From Ruminiclostridium papyrosolvens DSM 2782 (GTDB lineage: Bacteria; Bacillota; Clostridia; Acetivibrionales; DSM-1351), in NCBI RefSeq assembly GCF_029318685.1, contig NZ_CP119677.1, positions 2,657,001 through 2,721,000 of the forward strand: DNA of 64,000 nt, in the 5' to 3' direction. The position numbers were made by a program, and so were the translations under genes. Position 1 is the stretch's first letter; every line of letters begins with the position of its first letter. Shown here piece after piece: positions 17,933-27,312 of the stretch. A model generated the notes under the pieces. That model did no database searches, had not been told where the DNA came from, and saw nothing but the letters and a program-made list of their open reading frames with translations.

Positions 17933-17988
17933 TGACCACAAACCTCCAAAGAACCCCTTATTATAAAGACTTAATAAACACAGGTTAT

Positions 17989-18017
17989 ATAATACTACCA
18001 TGAATTTTAAATGTCAA
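17989..18017 (-). promoter_or_regulatory. Sigma-A promoter of the Ehr-like operon
   Basis: TTGACA (18017-18012) and TATTAT (17994-17989) are separated by 17 bases. This is the only good promoter I see for the six-gene operon. Confidence 0.6.
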
Positions 18018-18087
18018 ATAAGCGCGACTCTTTGTAGGATAATTGCATGTTTTTATCTAATTAATCAAAAAATATTAAATTATATAT

Positions 18088-18378
18088 TTATTTGTCGACA
18101 GGAACAAGCAGAGATACATTCTCACTTAAATCACTTGAACTCATGTGATTTATCTTTTTTATCAAATATACCTTCTTTCTGATATCAGTATTACCGCCGT
18201 ACTTGGAGGCTATAGACCATAAAGAATCACCCTCGCCTACCGTAACTGTAATGTACTGCGTATCAGTAAAACCTGCCACTTTGACTGTATAAATAAGAGT
18301 AAATGTAAGAAACAAAGTAAAGAACAAAAAACATAGAAATCTTTTTTTATTTTTCAAAACATATTTCTTTCTCACCAT
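18088..18378 (-). CDS. YneA-like single-pass membrane protein with LysM domain
   Basis: A 96-aa protein: a short basic N-terminus, one transmembrane helix (about 15-36, FLCFLFFTLFLTFTLIYTV) and a C-terminal LysM domain (VTVGEGDSLWSIASKYGG). In Bacillus subtilis the SOS-induced division inhibitor YneA has this same layout and is divergent from lexA. The position here is identical, with LexA boxes in the shared region, so a role in halting division during DNA damage is likely by analogy. The start at 18378 has GGGAGGG five bases upstream; the 24 extra upstream codons run through a LexA half-site and are not coding. Confidence 0.75.
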   Translation of the reverse strand: MVRKKYVLKNKKRFLCFLFFTLFLTFTLIYTVKVAGFTDTQYITVTVGEGDSLWSIASKYGGNTDIRKKVYLIKKINHMSSSDLSENVSLLVPVDK

Positions 18379-18397
18379 ATTAACCCTCCCAAGCAAC

Positions 18398-18409
18398 AAA
18401 CATACGTTC
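18398..18409. promoter_or_regulatory. Degenerate LexA box near the yneA-like start
   Basis: AAACATACGTTC matches the Gram-positive box GAACNNNNGTTC at all but the first base. It lies 20 bases upstream of the yneA-like start. Confidence 0.4.
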
Positions 18410-18429
18410 TTTATATTTATTATTTTAAG

Positions 18430-18441
18430 GAACGTGTGTTC
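18430..18441. promoter_or_regulatory. LexA box
   Basis: GAACGTGTGTTC fits GAACNNNNGTTC exactly. It is positioned to control the yneA-like gene and possibly lexA. Confidence 0.7.
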
Positions 18442-18469
18442 TTTTGTCAATAGCTTTTGGAAAATTATC

Positions 18470-18483
18470 CGAACATTAGTTTG
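18470..18483. promoter_or_regulatory. LexA box overlapping the lexA -35
   Basis: CGAACATTAGTTTG fits the consensus CGAACRNRYGTTYG. Its last three bases overlap the lexA -35 hexamer, as expected for autorepression. Confidence 0.75.
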
Positions 18484-18509
18484 ATTTTCTGGTTTTCATG
18501 TGTTATACT
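18481..18509 (+). promoter_or_regulatory. lexA promoter
   Basis: TTGATT (18481-18486) and TATACT (18504-18509) have a 17-base spacer. The promoter at 58136-58164 has the same two hexamers, the same spacing and an overlapping LexA box. Confidence 0.7.
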
Positions 18510-18588
18510 ATAGCAGTAATAACTGTGCTTTTTGAATATAAGACTTTTATTACATAAAAACTATGGGCATTCGCTCAGGGAGGTCTTT

Positions 18589-19236
18589 ATGGCAAAAAAG
18601 AATTCTAACAAACAACAGGAAATTCTTGATTATGTTTATAAATGTGTTCATGAAAACGGTTATCCGCCTTCTGTAAGGGAAATATGTTCAGCGGTAGGTT
18701 TCAAGTCAACTTCTACAGTACATTCCTATCTGCAAAAGCTTATTGATAGCGGACTTCTTCAAAAGGATCCTACTAAGCCGAGAGCAATCAAAATTTTAAA
18801 TAGAGCAAGTCAGGTTAAAGAAAGCCGCACTAGTAAAGACGGGTATTATACTTCACGAGAAATGGTAGATGTTCCTGTTGTGGGAAGAGTTACAGCAGGC
18901 CAGCCTATCCTTGCCGTTGAAAACATTACTGATACTTTCCCCCTCCCTGTAGATTTCGTACAAAACAGTGATGCATTTATGCTAAGAATTCAAGGTGAGA
19001 GTATGGTAGAAGCAGGAATACTTGACAAGGACTTTGTACTGGTAAGACAGCAATCTTCGGCAAATAATGGTGACATTGTTGTAGCTTTGATTGGTGATGA
19101 GGCCACATGTAAAACCTTTTACCGTGAAAAAGACTATATAAGGCTCCAACCCCAGAACAGCAGTATGGAACCCATCCTTGTAAAAGATGATTTGTCAATT
19201 CTGGGAAAAGTAATTGGTGTCTTCAGACGCATGTAG
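18589..19236 (+). CDS. lexA: SOS repressor LexA
   Basis: A 215-aa repressor. The N-terminal winged helix-turn-helix (about 1-70) contains YPPSVREICSAVGFKSTSTVHSYLQKL. A linker leads to the S24 self-cleavage domain with cleavage site Ala103-Gly104 (VTAGQP), catalytic Ser138 (QGESM) and Lys175 (ATCKTF). RecA filaments trigger its cleavage, which de-represses DNA-repair genes. The start at 18589 has GGGAGG five bases upstream; an in-frame ATG 19 codons earlier lacks a ribosome site. It is autoregulated through the box at 18470 and is divergent from the yneA-like gene. Targets recognisable in this window are itself, yneA-like and the radical-SAM operon at 58.2 kb. Confidence 0.97.
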   Translation: MAKKNSNKQQEILDYVYKCVHENGYPPSVREICSAVGFKSTSTVHSYLQKLIDSGLLQKDPTKPRAIKILNRASQVKESRTSKDGYYTSREMVDVPVVGRVTAGQPILAVENITDTFPLPVDFVQNSDAFMLRIQGESMVEAGILDKDFVLVRQQSSANNGDIVVALIGDEATCKTFYREKDYIRLQPQNSSMEPILVKDDLSILGKVIGVFRRM

Positions 19237-19262
19237 CTATAATACTTTACATAACAAATAAA

Positions 19263-19298
19263 AAACGCAAAAGGAAAATTTGTTATCCTTTTGCGTTT
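19263..19298 (+). terminator. Bidirectional terminator between lexA and hfq
   Basis: AAACGCAAAAGGA and TCCTTTTGCGTTT form a long stem followed by TTATTATTT on the plus strand. On the minus strand it can also end the hfq transcript. Confidence 0.75.
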
Positions 19299-19328
19299 TA
19301 TTATTTACATATTTACAATATGTAGCTA

Positions 19329-19571
19329 TTATTCTTTTCCCTGCTCATTAAATATAAGATTCACCGATTTCATTGGACTTATAGTGGAAATTGCATGCTT
19401 GTATACTAACTGCTGCTTTCCGTCACTGTCAAGAACCACAGTGAAATTATCAAACCCCTTAACCATACCCTTTAATTGAAACCCATTTGTAAGATAGATA
19501 GTAACAGCAATGTGTTCCTTTCTTACCTGATTCAAAAAAATGTCCTGCAAATTAATAGTATTCTTTACCAA
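19329..19571 (-). CDS. hfq: RNA chaperone Hfq
   Basis: An 80-aa Sm-like protein that forms a hexameric ring and binds small RNAs and mRNAs. The Sm1 motif is [24 protein letters not shown], and the Sm2 motif is [12 protein letters not shown], where most Hfq proteins have (V/I)YKHAIST. The start codon is TTG (19571-19569), with AAAGGAG nine bases upstream; no ATG exists in a suitable place. It is the last gene of the miaB-ylbF-mutS-mutL-miaA-hfq block, a conserved Firmicute order, 153 bases after miaA. Confidence 0.95.
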   Translation of the reverse strand: MVKNTINLQDIFLNQVRKEHIAVTIYLTNGFQLKGMVKGFDNFTVVLDSDGKQQLVYKHAISTISPMKSVNLIFNEQGKE

Positions 19572-19723
19572 AGTAATTCACTCCTTTGTTATATATATAT
19601 TTATCCACATAAGCTATCCCCACAGAAACGGGCTTAACTTAAATTTGATATATTAAGATTACTCTTTTTATTTTACTAGATAATGCCATTTCATGCAACA
19701 AGAATATAGTTCTACCAAGGTTT

Positions 19724-20650
19724 TTAGCCTTTTGCGTATTCATAAATCTCATTTATTACATTTATATTATTTCCACAATTATCTACATTAAACCAATTAA
19801 TTCCATGAATTCGCTTAAACCATGTAATCTGTCTTTTTGCATATCTTCTGGTTCCCTGTTTAATATTATCTATTGCCTGCTCGAGTGTTATATTATTTCT
19901 CAAAAACTCCAGTATTTCTTTATATCCAATACCCTGCATGGATATTATGCTATCGGCATAGCCAAGGTCTACAAGCCTTTTTACTTCATCTACAAGACCA
20001 TTTTGTATCATAATATCCACTCTTTTATTTATTCGTTCATATAAAACCTGCCTGTCCATATTCAAACCAACAAGAACAAATTGGTATTTTGGAGGTATGC
20101 TCCTTGATATCTCATTATGATAAGAAATAGGCTTTTGCGTCTGATAGTACACTTCCAAAGCTCTTATTACTCTTTTTATATTATTGGGGTGAATACTTAA
20201 CGCTGAATTCGGGTCAACTTCCTGTAACTTTTTATGGAGATACTCAGGCCCGAATTCTTCTGCCTCTTTTTTTAAAGCCTCCCGGAGTTCCCAGTCGCTT
20301 TCACTTTCACTAAAATTAATATTGTTTATCAAAGAACTGATATAAAGTCCTGTGCCCCCTGCAACAATTGGCTGTTTACCATTTTCAAGAATGTTGTCTA
20401 TATATTTTTCGGCTAGTTCCTTGAACCTTACAACATTAAAGTCTTCATTGGGAAGTACTTCGTCAATGAGATAATGACTTATATCCTGCATTTCTTCTTT
20501 TGTGGGTTTTGCAGTCCCAATATCCATATATTTATAAATCTGCATAGAATCGGCAGAAATAATTTCTCCATTCATTCTTTTTGCAAGCTCAATAGATAAA
20601 TTTGTTTTTCCTGATGCAGTAGGCCCAACTATAACTATAACTCGGTTCAT
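19724..20650 (-). CDS. miaA: tRNA dimethylallyltransferase MiaA
   Basis: A 308-aa enzyme that adds a dimethylallyl group to N6 of A37 in tRNAs reading codons that begin with U. The P-loop is GPTASGKT (8-15); ISADSMQIYKYMDIGTAKP and AGGTGLYISSLI follow, and the tRNA-binding region includes GIGYKEILEFL and RRYAKRQITWFKR. MiaB, encoded upstream in the same block, adds a methylthio group to the MiaA product, so both steps of ms2i6A synthesis are encoded together. AAAGGG lies five bases before the ATG, 11 bases after mutL. Confidence 0.96.
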   Translation of the reverse strand: MNRVIVIVGPTASGKTNLSIELAKRMNGEIISADSMQIYKYMDIGTAKPTKEEMQDISHYLIDEVLPNEDFNVVRFKELAEKYIDNILENGKQPIVAGGTGLYISSLINNINFSESESDWELREALKKEAEEFGPEYLHKKLQEVDPNSALSIHPNNIKRVIRALEVYYQTQKPISYHNEISRSIPPKYQFVLVGLNMDRQVLYERINKRVDIMIQNGLVDEVKRLVDLGYADSIISMQGIGYKEILEFLRNNITLEQAIDNIKQGTRRYAKRQITWFKRIHGINWFNVDNCGNNINVINEIYEYAKG

Positions 20651-20661
20651 AAAATCCCTTT

Positions 20662-22656
20662 CTAAACAATTCTTTTAAACATTTTCTCTATTTCATATTT
20701 TGTCAGGCGTATTACGGTAGGGCGTCCGTGAGGACAGGTATACCTTCGTCCTGTTTTGGAGAGCTCAATTAACAGTTGATGTACTTCTTTTTCATCAAGT
20801 TTTTTATTTGCCTTTATAGCAGCCTTGCACGCAATAGTATGAATTATTTCGTCTGCCAGAGGTGTGCTGACAGGCCTTATTGATTCCTGAAGCTTTTGTG
20901 TCAGTTCTATAAATATATCTCTTGGGGAGCAGTCCCCTACCATATATGGAATTCCTCTGATAATAATGGAATTATTTCCAAAATCCTCAAAAACAAATCC
21001 TATTCCCTTCAAAAGTTCATGCTTGGATTTTACTGCATCCAGTTCAAATGGCTGTAGTTGTATGACTACAGGCTCCAACAACAGCTGGGTTGTGTTCTCC
21101 TGAGAATCAAATTTTACTCTGAGCTTTTCATATATTATTCTTTCATGTGCGGCATGTTGGTCTACCATAACAAGCTCATCATTACTCTGCAAAAGAATAT
21201 ATGTAGAAAAGGCCTGGCCTATATATTTCATGTCGGCAAGTTCAGGATGTACATTTTCTGTATGTATTTCTCCGTCATCTTCACTTAAAACTGCTGCAAC
21301 CTCCTCAGAAAAATCAGCCTCTTTTATTACCTCAGAATTATTGTTAAGTTCTGTAGTTTTTTCCTGTTTCACTTCAACTGTAACTTCCTGTGGCTGCCTT
21401 ACATTATACTCTTCAGACTTTGTAAAAGTGAAGGAGGATGTATCTGTCTGAGGCTTCTCCAAGGACGTACTTACTTTATTTACATCAGTCTTTGCCAAAG
21501 GTTCCAGAGCTTTTGTAAATAACCGTATTTCCTCGGCTTTTTTATAGTCCTCCTGCTTATTCAATTCAATTTCCTTTTGAAGATATTCCACTTTATTTTG
21601 GGAATTGCCTGTGAACTTAAACAGCTCTCTGTCTTTATTAGGAACCGATACAGGATTAAACAGGCTTCCACCTGTAGTAAGCGCATTTGAAACAGCCATG
21701 TATATGGTTCTGGACAGATTGCTTTCATCGGCAAACCGTACCTCGGTTTTTGCGGGATGCACGTTGGCATCTACCAATACAGGGTTAATATCAATATTCA
21801 ATACAAAAAAAGGAAATCTGTTTTTCATTAGTATGCTTGTAAAAGCTTGTTCAACAGAATAAGATACCATTTTACTTTTTACGTATCTTTTATTTATATA
21901 AAGGGACTGATAGTTTCTGTTTGATCTGGCAGCCTCAGGTTTCCCTACATACCCGCTTATCTTTATCTTTTCATCAGCATACTCTACCGCAACAAGATCT
22001 TTTATTAATTCTTTTCCGTATATGCTGTAAATTACACTTTTTAAGTCATTATTTCCCGGGGTATGAATTAATGTTGTTTTTCCGTTTGTCAGTTTAAAAG
22101 AAATATCCGGATTACCCAAAGCTATTCTTGATATTGTATCTGAGATATAACCCGCTTCTGTAGAATCCTTCTTCAAAAACTTATAACGTGCAGGAGTATT
22201 GAAAAACAAATCTTTAATAATAAAGGTTGTCCCGACAGGACATCCTGTCTGCCTTACATCTTGAAAAACTCCACCTCTTATGTGTACATACATTCCGTAC
22301 GTACTTGCTGCTGTCTTTGTCATAAGCTCAACAGATGCGACTGAGGCTATACTTGCCAGAGCTTCTCCTCTGAAACCCATTGTTATGACAGAATCAAGAT
22401 CCTCTGCCCTTTTAATTTTGCTTGTGGCATGACGCTCAAAGGCAATTTCTACATCGTCCTCATCCATGCCACTTCCGTTATCGGTTATCTTTATATATGA
22501 TATACCGCCATTCTTTATATCTACTGAGATGCTGGTTGCACCGGCATCAATAGAGTTCTCCACTAATTCCTTTACAACGGAAGCAGGCTTTTCAACAACT
22601 TCCCCCGCAGCTATTTTATTTGAAGTATTTTCATCCAGTACAATTATGCGCCCCAT
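20662..22656 (-). CDS. mutL: DNA mismatch repair protein MutL
   Basis: A 664-aa mismatch-repair protein. The N-terminal GHKL ATPase shows ELVENSIDAGA, DNGSGMD, ATSKI and GFRGEALASIASV. A variable, acidic, low-complexity linker spans about 360-480. The C-terminal domain carries the endonuclease motif DQHAAHE (499-505), ACKAAIKANKKL (609-620) and CPHGRP (641-646). It therefore belongs to the nicking MutL type used by bacteria without MutH. It follows mutS by 25 bases. The ribosome site (GGGGTG) is weaker than those of its neighbours. Confidence 0.96.
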   Translation of the reverse strand: MGRIIVLDENTSNKIAAGEVVEKPASVVKELVENSIDAGATSISVDIKNGGISYIKITDNGSGMDEDDVEIAFERHATSKIKRAEDLDSVITMGFRGEALASIASVASVELMTKTAASTYGMYVHIRGGVFQDVRQTGCPVGTTFIIKDLFFNTPARYKFLKKDSTEAGYISDTISRIALGNPDISFKLTNGKTTLIHTPGNNDLKSVIYSIYGKELIKDLVAVEYADEKIKISGYVGKPEAARSNRNYQSLYINKRYVKSKMVSYSVEQAFTSILMKNRFPFFVLNIDINPVLVDANVHPAKTEVRFADESNLSRTIYMAVSNALTTGGSLFNPVSVPNKDRELFKFTGNSQNKVEYLQKEIELNKQEDYKKAEEIRLFTKALEPLAKTDVNKVSTSLEKPQTDTSSFTFTKSEEYNVRQPQEVTVEVKQEKTTELNNNSEVIKEADFSEEVAAVLSEDDGEIHTENVHPELADMKYIGQAFSTYILLQSNDELVMVDQHAAHERIIYEKLRVKFDSQENTTQLLLEPVVIQLQPFELDAVKSKHELLKGIGFVFEDFGNNSIIIRGIPYMVGDCSPRDIFIELTQKLQESIRPVSTPLADEIIHTIACKAAIKANKKLDEKEVHQLLIELSKTGRRYTCPHGRPTVIRLTKYEIEKMFKRIV

Positions 22657-22681
22657 AATTCACCCCATATCATATCAAAAA

Positions 22682-25303
22682 CTATTCCCGGTTGTTCATT
22701 TTCCTTTGAAGCTCATATAATATGTTCATTGCATCAATGGGAGTAAGCCTTGATATATCAATTTTTCTTATCTCCTCAAGTATTTCGGCATCAGCAGATG
22801 CTTTTGCTGCTTGCGCAAATAAATCCAGCTGTCCGTCAACTTGTTTCTTTATTTTTCGTACTTTTCCGTTCCTGTTAATGTCGGCATCATCCAAGTTTGC
22901 CAGTATTTCTTTTGCCCTGTCAATAACGCCCTGAGGTACTCCGGCAAGCTTTGCCACCTGTATGCCATAGCTTCCGTCGGCACCGCCCCGGATTATTTTT
23001 CTTAAGAATATTACATCGTCTCCCTTTTCCTTGACTGTTATACAATAGTTCTTAATACCGGAGAGCTTTCCTTCAAGCTCGGTTAATTCATGGTAATGAG
23101 TTGCAAAAAGTGTTCTGCAGCCCAGTTGTTCCTTGCTTACAATGTACTCAATCACTGCCCACGCTATACTTAATCCGTCAAAGGTGCTTGTCCCCCTGCC
23201 TATCTCATCAAGAACAAGCAGGCTTCTTTTTGTTGCATTAGTTAATATATTTGCTACCTCAGACATTTCCACCATAAAAGTACTTTGTCCCGATGCCAAA
23301 TCATCTGAAGCCCCTACTCTAGTAAAAATCCTGTCAACTAAACCGATTTTTGCTGAGGAGGCTGGGACAAAGCTCCCTATTTGAGCCATCAAAACAATAA
23401 GCGCACTTTGCCTCATGTATGTTGATTTACCAGCCATGTTAGGGCCTGTTATTATAGCAAGTCTGTCCTCTTCCATGTCAAGGACGGTATCATTTGGAAC
23501 AAAGCCGCTTTTGTCAGTCATTTTTTCTACGACAGGGTGTCTTCCGTCCACTATTTCTATCTTGTCAGAAACAGAAATCTCAGGTTTACAGTAGCCTTCC
23601 CTGTCGGCTACTTCCGCAAGGGAAGCCAGTACGTCAATTTCCGCAAGAGCTCTTGCAGTTGACTTAATTCTTGATAATTGCTCAGCAATTTTGTCCTTTA
23701 TTTGTACAAATAGGCTGTACTCCAACAGTACTATCTTTTCTTCCGCTCCAAGAATATTATCCTCGATTTCTTTAAGTTCAGGTGTTATATACCTTTCACA
23801 ATTGGCAAGAGTCTGCTTTCTGATATATTCCTCAGGTACTAAGGAAAAATATGATTTAGTTACTTCGATATAATAGCCGAATACCCTGTTAAAACCTACC
23901 TTGAGGTTTTTTATTCCTGTTTTTTCACGTTCTGAGGCCTCAAGAGCCGCTATCCAGTCTTTACCCTGTATTGAAGCGCTTCTGAGCTTATCTACTTCGG
24001 GGTTGTATCCGTCTTTTATTATTCCACCCTCTTTTATTGTTACAGGAGGGTCGTCAATTATTGATATATCTATAAGATTGCAAACATCCTCAAGAGAATC
24101 CAGCTGCTCGTAACAACTGCTTATATACTCTGTTTCAAATCCGTTAAGGATTTCTTTTATGTAAGGTATTTGACTAATGGAATTTTTAAGTGCTATCAAG
24201 TCTCTGCAATTTACACTTCCCAGTATTACCTTTCCCATAAGTCTTTCAATGTCATATACCCTTTTAAGAAGCTCTCTTGCTTCTACTCTTGCCATAAACT
24301 TATTTTTAAGCTCTTCTACAGCATTGAGACGAAGAGATATATCGCCGTGATTAATTAATGGCTGTTCAATCCATTTTCTAAGCAATCTTCCTCCCATTGA
24401 GGTCATGGTTTTATCCAGTACCCACAAAAGAGAACCCTTCTTTGATTTTTCACGCATGGTTTCAGTAAGTTCAAGGTTTCTACGGGAGGACGCATCCAGA
24501 ATCATGTATTCTTCAAGTGCATATAAATTAAAATTCTGAATGTGACTCAAATTTACTTTTTGAGTACTTTCCAGATATGTCAGAAGGGCTCCTGACGCAT
24601 TAACCGCAATGTCATATTCCTGAATATTCAATGCCCTGTTTTCAAATTGATTTCTCAAGGTATCCATTGCATTTCCATACTCAAATGAACCCTCTTCAAA
24701 GGTTGACACATATGTATTAAATCTTTGCTTTATCTCGCACGTAAGCTCATTGTCAGCACATAGCTCGGTATTAACAATTATTTCAGAAGGAAGGTACTTT
24801 GCAATCTCATCAAAAAGTTTTTCCCTTGTATTGCCCCAGGTTATTCTTGTTCCATAGAAATCACCTGTAGTTATGTCTACCGACGCCAAGCCGTAAAAAT
24901 TACCGTTTTTATAAATTGACATAAGATAATTGTTTTTTCTTTCGTCCAGCATAGTAATGTCGGTAACAGTACCTGGTGTAACGACCTTTATTACATCCCT
25001 TTTAACAATTCCCTTTGCCAGTGCAGGATCTTCGACCTGCTCGCAAATTGCAACCTTGTACCCCTTTGATACCAAACGGGCTACATAGTTATTGGCAGCA
25101 TGAAAAGGAACACCACACATAGGTGCACGTTCCTCTAGGCCGCAATCCCTTCCGGTTAGTGTAATTTCCAGTTCTCTGGACGCCAGTTCCGCATCTGAGA
25201 AAAACATCTCGTAGAAGTCTCCCAGCCGGAAAAATAAAATGCAATCTTTATATTGTTCCTTTATATCCAGGTACTGCTGCATCATTGGCGTGACAGTTCC
25301 CAT
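22682..25303 (-). CDS. mutS: DNA mismatch repair protein MutS
   Basis: An 873-aa mismatch-recognition ATPase. The mismatch-binding domain starts at TPMMQQYLDIKEQYKDCILFFRLGDFYEMF, whose Phe-x-Glu stacks on the mispair. Connector, lever and clamp domains follow, then the ATPase with Walker A GPNMAGKST, LDEIGRGTSTFDG, and ATHYHELTELE. A short C-terminal region follows. The start at 25303 has GGAGG six bases upstream; the 17 preceding codons lack one. It is co-transcribed with mutL. A small stem (25324-25353) of unknown role lies in the 81-base gap before it. Confidence 0.97.
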   Translation of the reverse strand: MGTVTPMMQQYLDIKEQYKDCILFFRLGDFYEMFFSDAELASRELEITLTGRDCGLEERAPMCGVPFHAANNYVARLVSKGYKVAICEQVEDPALAKGIVKRDVIKVVTPGTVTDITMLDERKNNYLMSIYKNGNFYGLASVDITTGDFYGTRITWGNTREKLFDEIAKYLPSEIIVNTELCADNELTCEIKQRFNTYVSTFEEGSFEYGNAMDTLRNQFENRALNIQEYDIAVNASGALLTYLESTQKVNLSHIQNFNLYALEEYMILDASSRRNLELTETMREKSKKGSLLWVLDKTMTSMGGRLLRKWIEQPLINHGDISLRLNAVEELKNKFMARVEARELLKRVYDIERLMGKVILGSVNCRDLIALKNSISQIPYIKEILNGFETEYISSCYEQLDSLEDVCNLIDISIIDDPPVTIKEGGIIKDGYNPEVDKLRSASIQGKDWIAALEASEREKTGIKNLKVGFNRVFGYYIEVTKSYFSLVPEEYIRKQTLANCERYITPELKEIEDNILGAEEKIVLLEYSLFVQIKDKIAEQLSRIKSTARALAEIDVLASLAEVADREGYCKPEISVSDKIEIVDGRHPVVEKMTDKSGFVPNDTVLDMEEDRLAIITGPNMAGKSTYMRQSALIVLMAQIGSFVPASSAKIGLVDRIFTRVGASDDLASGQSTFMVEMSEVANILTNATKRSLLVLDEIGRGTSTFDGLSIAWAVIEYIVSKEQLGCRTLFATHYHELTELEGKLSGIKNYCITVKEKGDDVIFLRKIIRGGADGSYGIQVAKLAGVPQGVIDRAKEILANLDDADINRNGKVRKIKKQVDGQLDLFAQAAKASADAEILEEIRKIDISRLTPIDAMNILYELQRKMNNRE

Positions 25304-25384
25304 TTTTATCCTCCATCTATTAATGTACCTGATGTAAACAACCATCAGGCACATTGGTAAATTTAATATAGTTATTTAATAATA

Positions 25385-25771
25385 TTAGCCTTTACAGCCC
25401 CCACCGCAGCTCTTACACTTATCATCTGAGCATTCTGACTCTCCGGTTATTGAATAAATTAAAATATCATTTACCTTCTTCATTAGTGCTTCAAGGTTTG
25501 CTTTGGCTGTCAGGTAGTTAAAAGTGACAGAGTATTCGTTGATTTCAAGCTGTTTTGCAAGTAATTTTTCCTTCGTTTCTTCTATTTCCTTTGTTTCGGC
25601 TCCGCCTCTTGTGAGCTTAACCATTTCTATCTGGAGTTGTTTGTATTCGCTCATAAGTGTTGCTGATTTATCATCAGATTTCATTGCAGCTTCAGCATTG
25701 TTGTATTGCTGCATCTCCGGCGAACTTGCCAGAAGTTTCCCCAATTCTCTTGCTTTTTCTATAATATCCAT
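25385..25771 (-). CDS. YlbF/YmcA family protein with C-terminal cysteine cluster
   Basis: A 128-aa mostly helical protein matching the YlbF/YmcA family (MDIIEKARELGKLLASSPEM at the start, long amphipathic helices to about 108). The last 20 residues carry five cysteines (ECSDDKCKSCGGGCKG). In Bacillus YlbF, YmcA and YaaT form a complex that binds Fe-S clusters and assists RNase Y-dependent mRNA maturation and development. The Cys tail agrees with a cluster ligand role. It sits between miaB (an Fe-S enzyme) and mutS. GAGG lies seven bases before the ATG. Confidence 0.8.
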   Translation of the reverse strand: MDIIEKARELGKLLASSPEMQQYNNAEAAMKSDDKSATLMSEYKQLQIEMVKLTRGGAETKEIEETKEKLLAKQLEINEYSVTFNYLTAKANLEALMKKVNDILIYSITGESECSDDKCKSCGGGCKG

Positions 25772-25813
25772 TTTAATTACCTCGCTATATATTTATTTAT
25801 TATTATTAATTAA

Positions 25814-27247
25814 TCAAACCTTTGTACCTAACAGAGACCAAGTTTGAATTTCATCAATTTTAACTTTTACAAGCTTTCCTACCATATCAGGGTTTCCTTT
25901 GAAATTCACAATCTTATTTTCTCTGGTTCTTCCTGTGTAGGTGGTTTTACTGCTTTTACTCAGGCCTTCAACCAATACTTCCATTTCCTTGCCAAGAAAC
26001 TCATCATTTATTTCTTTACTGATTTTATTTTGCAGCTCTAAAAGCTTATCGAACCTTTGCTTTTTAACGCTTTCAGGTACTTGTTCCGGATTTTTGGCAG
26101 CAGGAGTACCCGTTCTCTTAGAATAAAGAAAGGTGTAAGCCATATCAAACCTTGCTTTAGCAACAACATCCAGAGTTTCATCAAAGTCTTCTTCCGTTTC
26201 GCCGGGAAAACCAACTATTATATCCGTAGATAATGCAATACCCGGTATGTTGCTCTTAACCTTCTCAATAAGTTTGAGATACTGCTCTTTTGTATACTTT
26301 CTGTTCATTTCGTCCAGTACCTTAGAACTTCCTGACTGTACCGGCAAATGAAGATGTTCACATACTTTTTCACAATCCCTAATTGCGTATATTAATTCCT
26401 CAGACAAATCCTTGGGATGAGAAGTCATGAATCTGATTCTCTCAATACCCTGAATCTTGTTGAGTTCTCTTAGCAGTCCCGCAAAGGTTAAGTCTCCTTC
26501 AAGGTCTTTGCCATAGGAATTTACGTTCTGTCCCAACAGGGTTATTTCTTTGCAGCCGTCTACAGCCAGTTTTTCAACCTCATTTTTTATTTCTTCCAAG
26601 CTTCTACTGCGTTCTCTTCCTCTGACATATGGAACAATACAATAGGAACAGAAATTGTCACAGCCATACATTACGGTAACCCATGCCTTTATATTGTCTT
26701 TTCTTGATATGGGCATGTTTTCTGCTATTGACCCCGTAGAGTCCCATACATCTATGACCGTACTTCTTGTAGTAATCGCCGTATTCAGCAGTTCCGGAAA
26801 TTTATATAGATTATGAGTTCCAAATATTATGTCAACATGTTTATATGTCTTTTTAATGTGCTCAACAACTTCCTTCTGCTGCATCATGCAGCCACATATG
26901 GCAATTACAAGGTTGGGATTTGTCTCCTTTAGCTTTTTCAATGCACCCAGATGGCCATAAACCTTTTGTTCGGCGTTTTCACGAACACAACAGGTATTGA
27001 ATATTATCAGGTCGCTGTCCTTTCTTTCTGAACATTCCGAATAACCCATTTCTGAAAGCATCCCTGATAATCTTTCAGAATCGTTTTCATTCATCTGACA
27101 GCCAAAGGTCTCTATATTGTATCTTGCAGGCTTTCCCGAACCGGATATAACACTCTGATTATACTGCTTCATTGTTTCTATATATTTGTACTGCTGATTT
27201 ATTTCTTCAGCAGATACTTTTGTGGTAATTCTCTTGCCCTCGCTCAA
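25814..27247 (-). CDS. miaB: tRNA-2-methylthio-N6-dimethylallyladenosine synthase MiaB
   Basis: A 477-aa radical-SAM methylthiotransferase that makes ms2i6A37 in tRNA. The N-terminal UPF0004 domain has three cluster cysteines (YNIETFGCQMNEND, FNTCCVRENAE, ICGCMMQQ). The radical-SAM core has YGCDNFCSYCIVPYVRGRE. A C-terminal TRAM domain (EMEVLVEGLSKSSKTTYTGRTRENKIVNF) binds tRNA. I place the start at TTG 27247, seven bases after GGAGG; the ATG nine codons earlier has no ribosome site. It heads the mutS-mutL-miaA-hfq block. Confidence 0.95.
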   Translation of the reverse strand: MSEGKRITTKVSAEEINQQYKYIETMKQYNQSVISGSGKPARYNIETFGCQMNENDSERLSGMLSEMGYSECSERKDSDLIIFNTCCVRENAEQKVYGHLGALKKLKETNPNLVIAICGCMMQQKEVVEHIKKTYKHVDIIFGTHNLYKFPELLNTAITTRSTVIDVWDSTGSIAENMPISRKDNIKAWVTVMYGCDNFCSYCIVPYVRGRERSRSLEEIKNEVEKLAVDGCKEITLLGQNVNSYGKDLEGDLTFAGLLRELNKIQGIERIRFMTSHPKDLSEELIYAIRDCEKVCEHLHLPVQSGSSKVLDEMNRKYTKEQYLKLIEKVKSNIPGIALSTDIIVGFPGETEEDFDETLDVVAKARFDMAYTFLYSKRTGTPAAKNPEQVPESVKKQRFDKLLELQNKISKEINDEFLGKEMEVLVEGLSKSSKTTYTGRTRENKIVNFKGNPDMVGKLVKVKIDEIQTWSLLGTKV

Positions 27248-27312
27248 GTAAATTCCTCCATTGATATAAACCATGTATATTTTTATACAAAAGCTATTAT
27301 AACATAATTTTA

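Noticed and set aside
25324-25353. Terminator between ylbF and mutS
   Set aside because: A stem (CCTGATG/CATCAGG) exists but has no U-tract, and the gene order suggests read-through.
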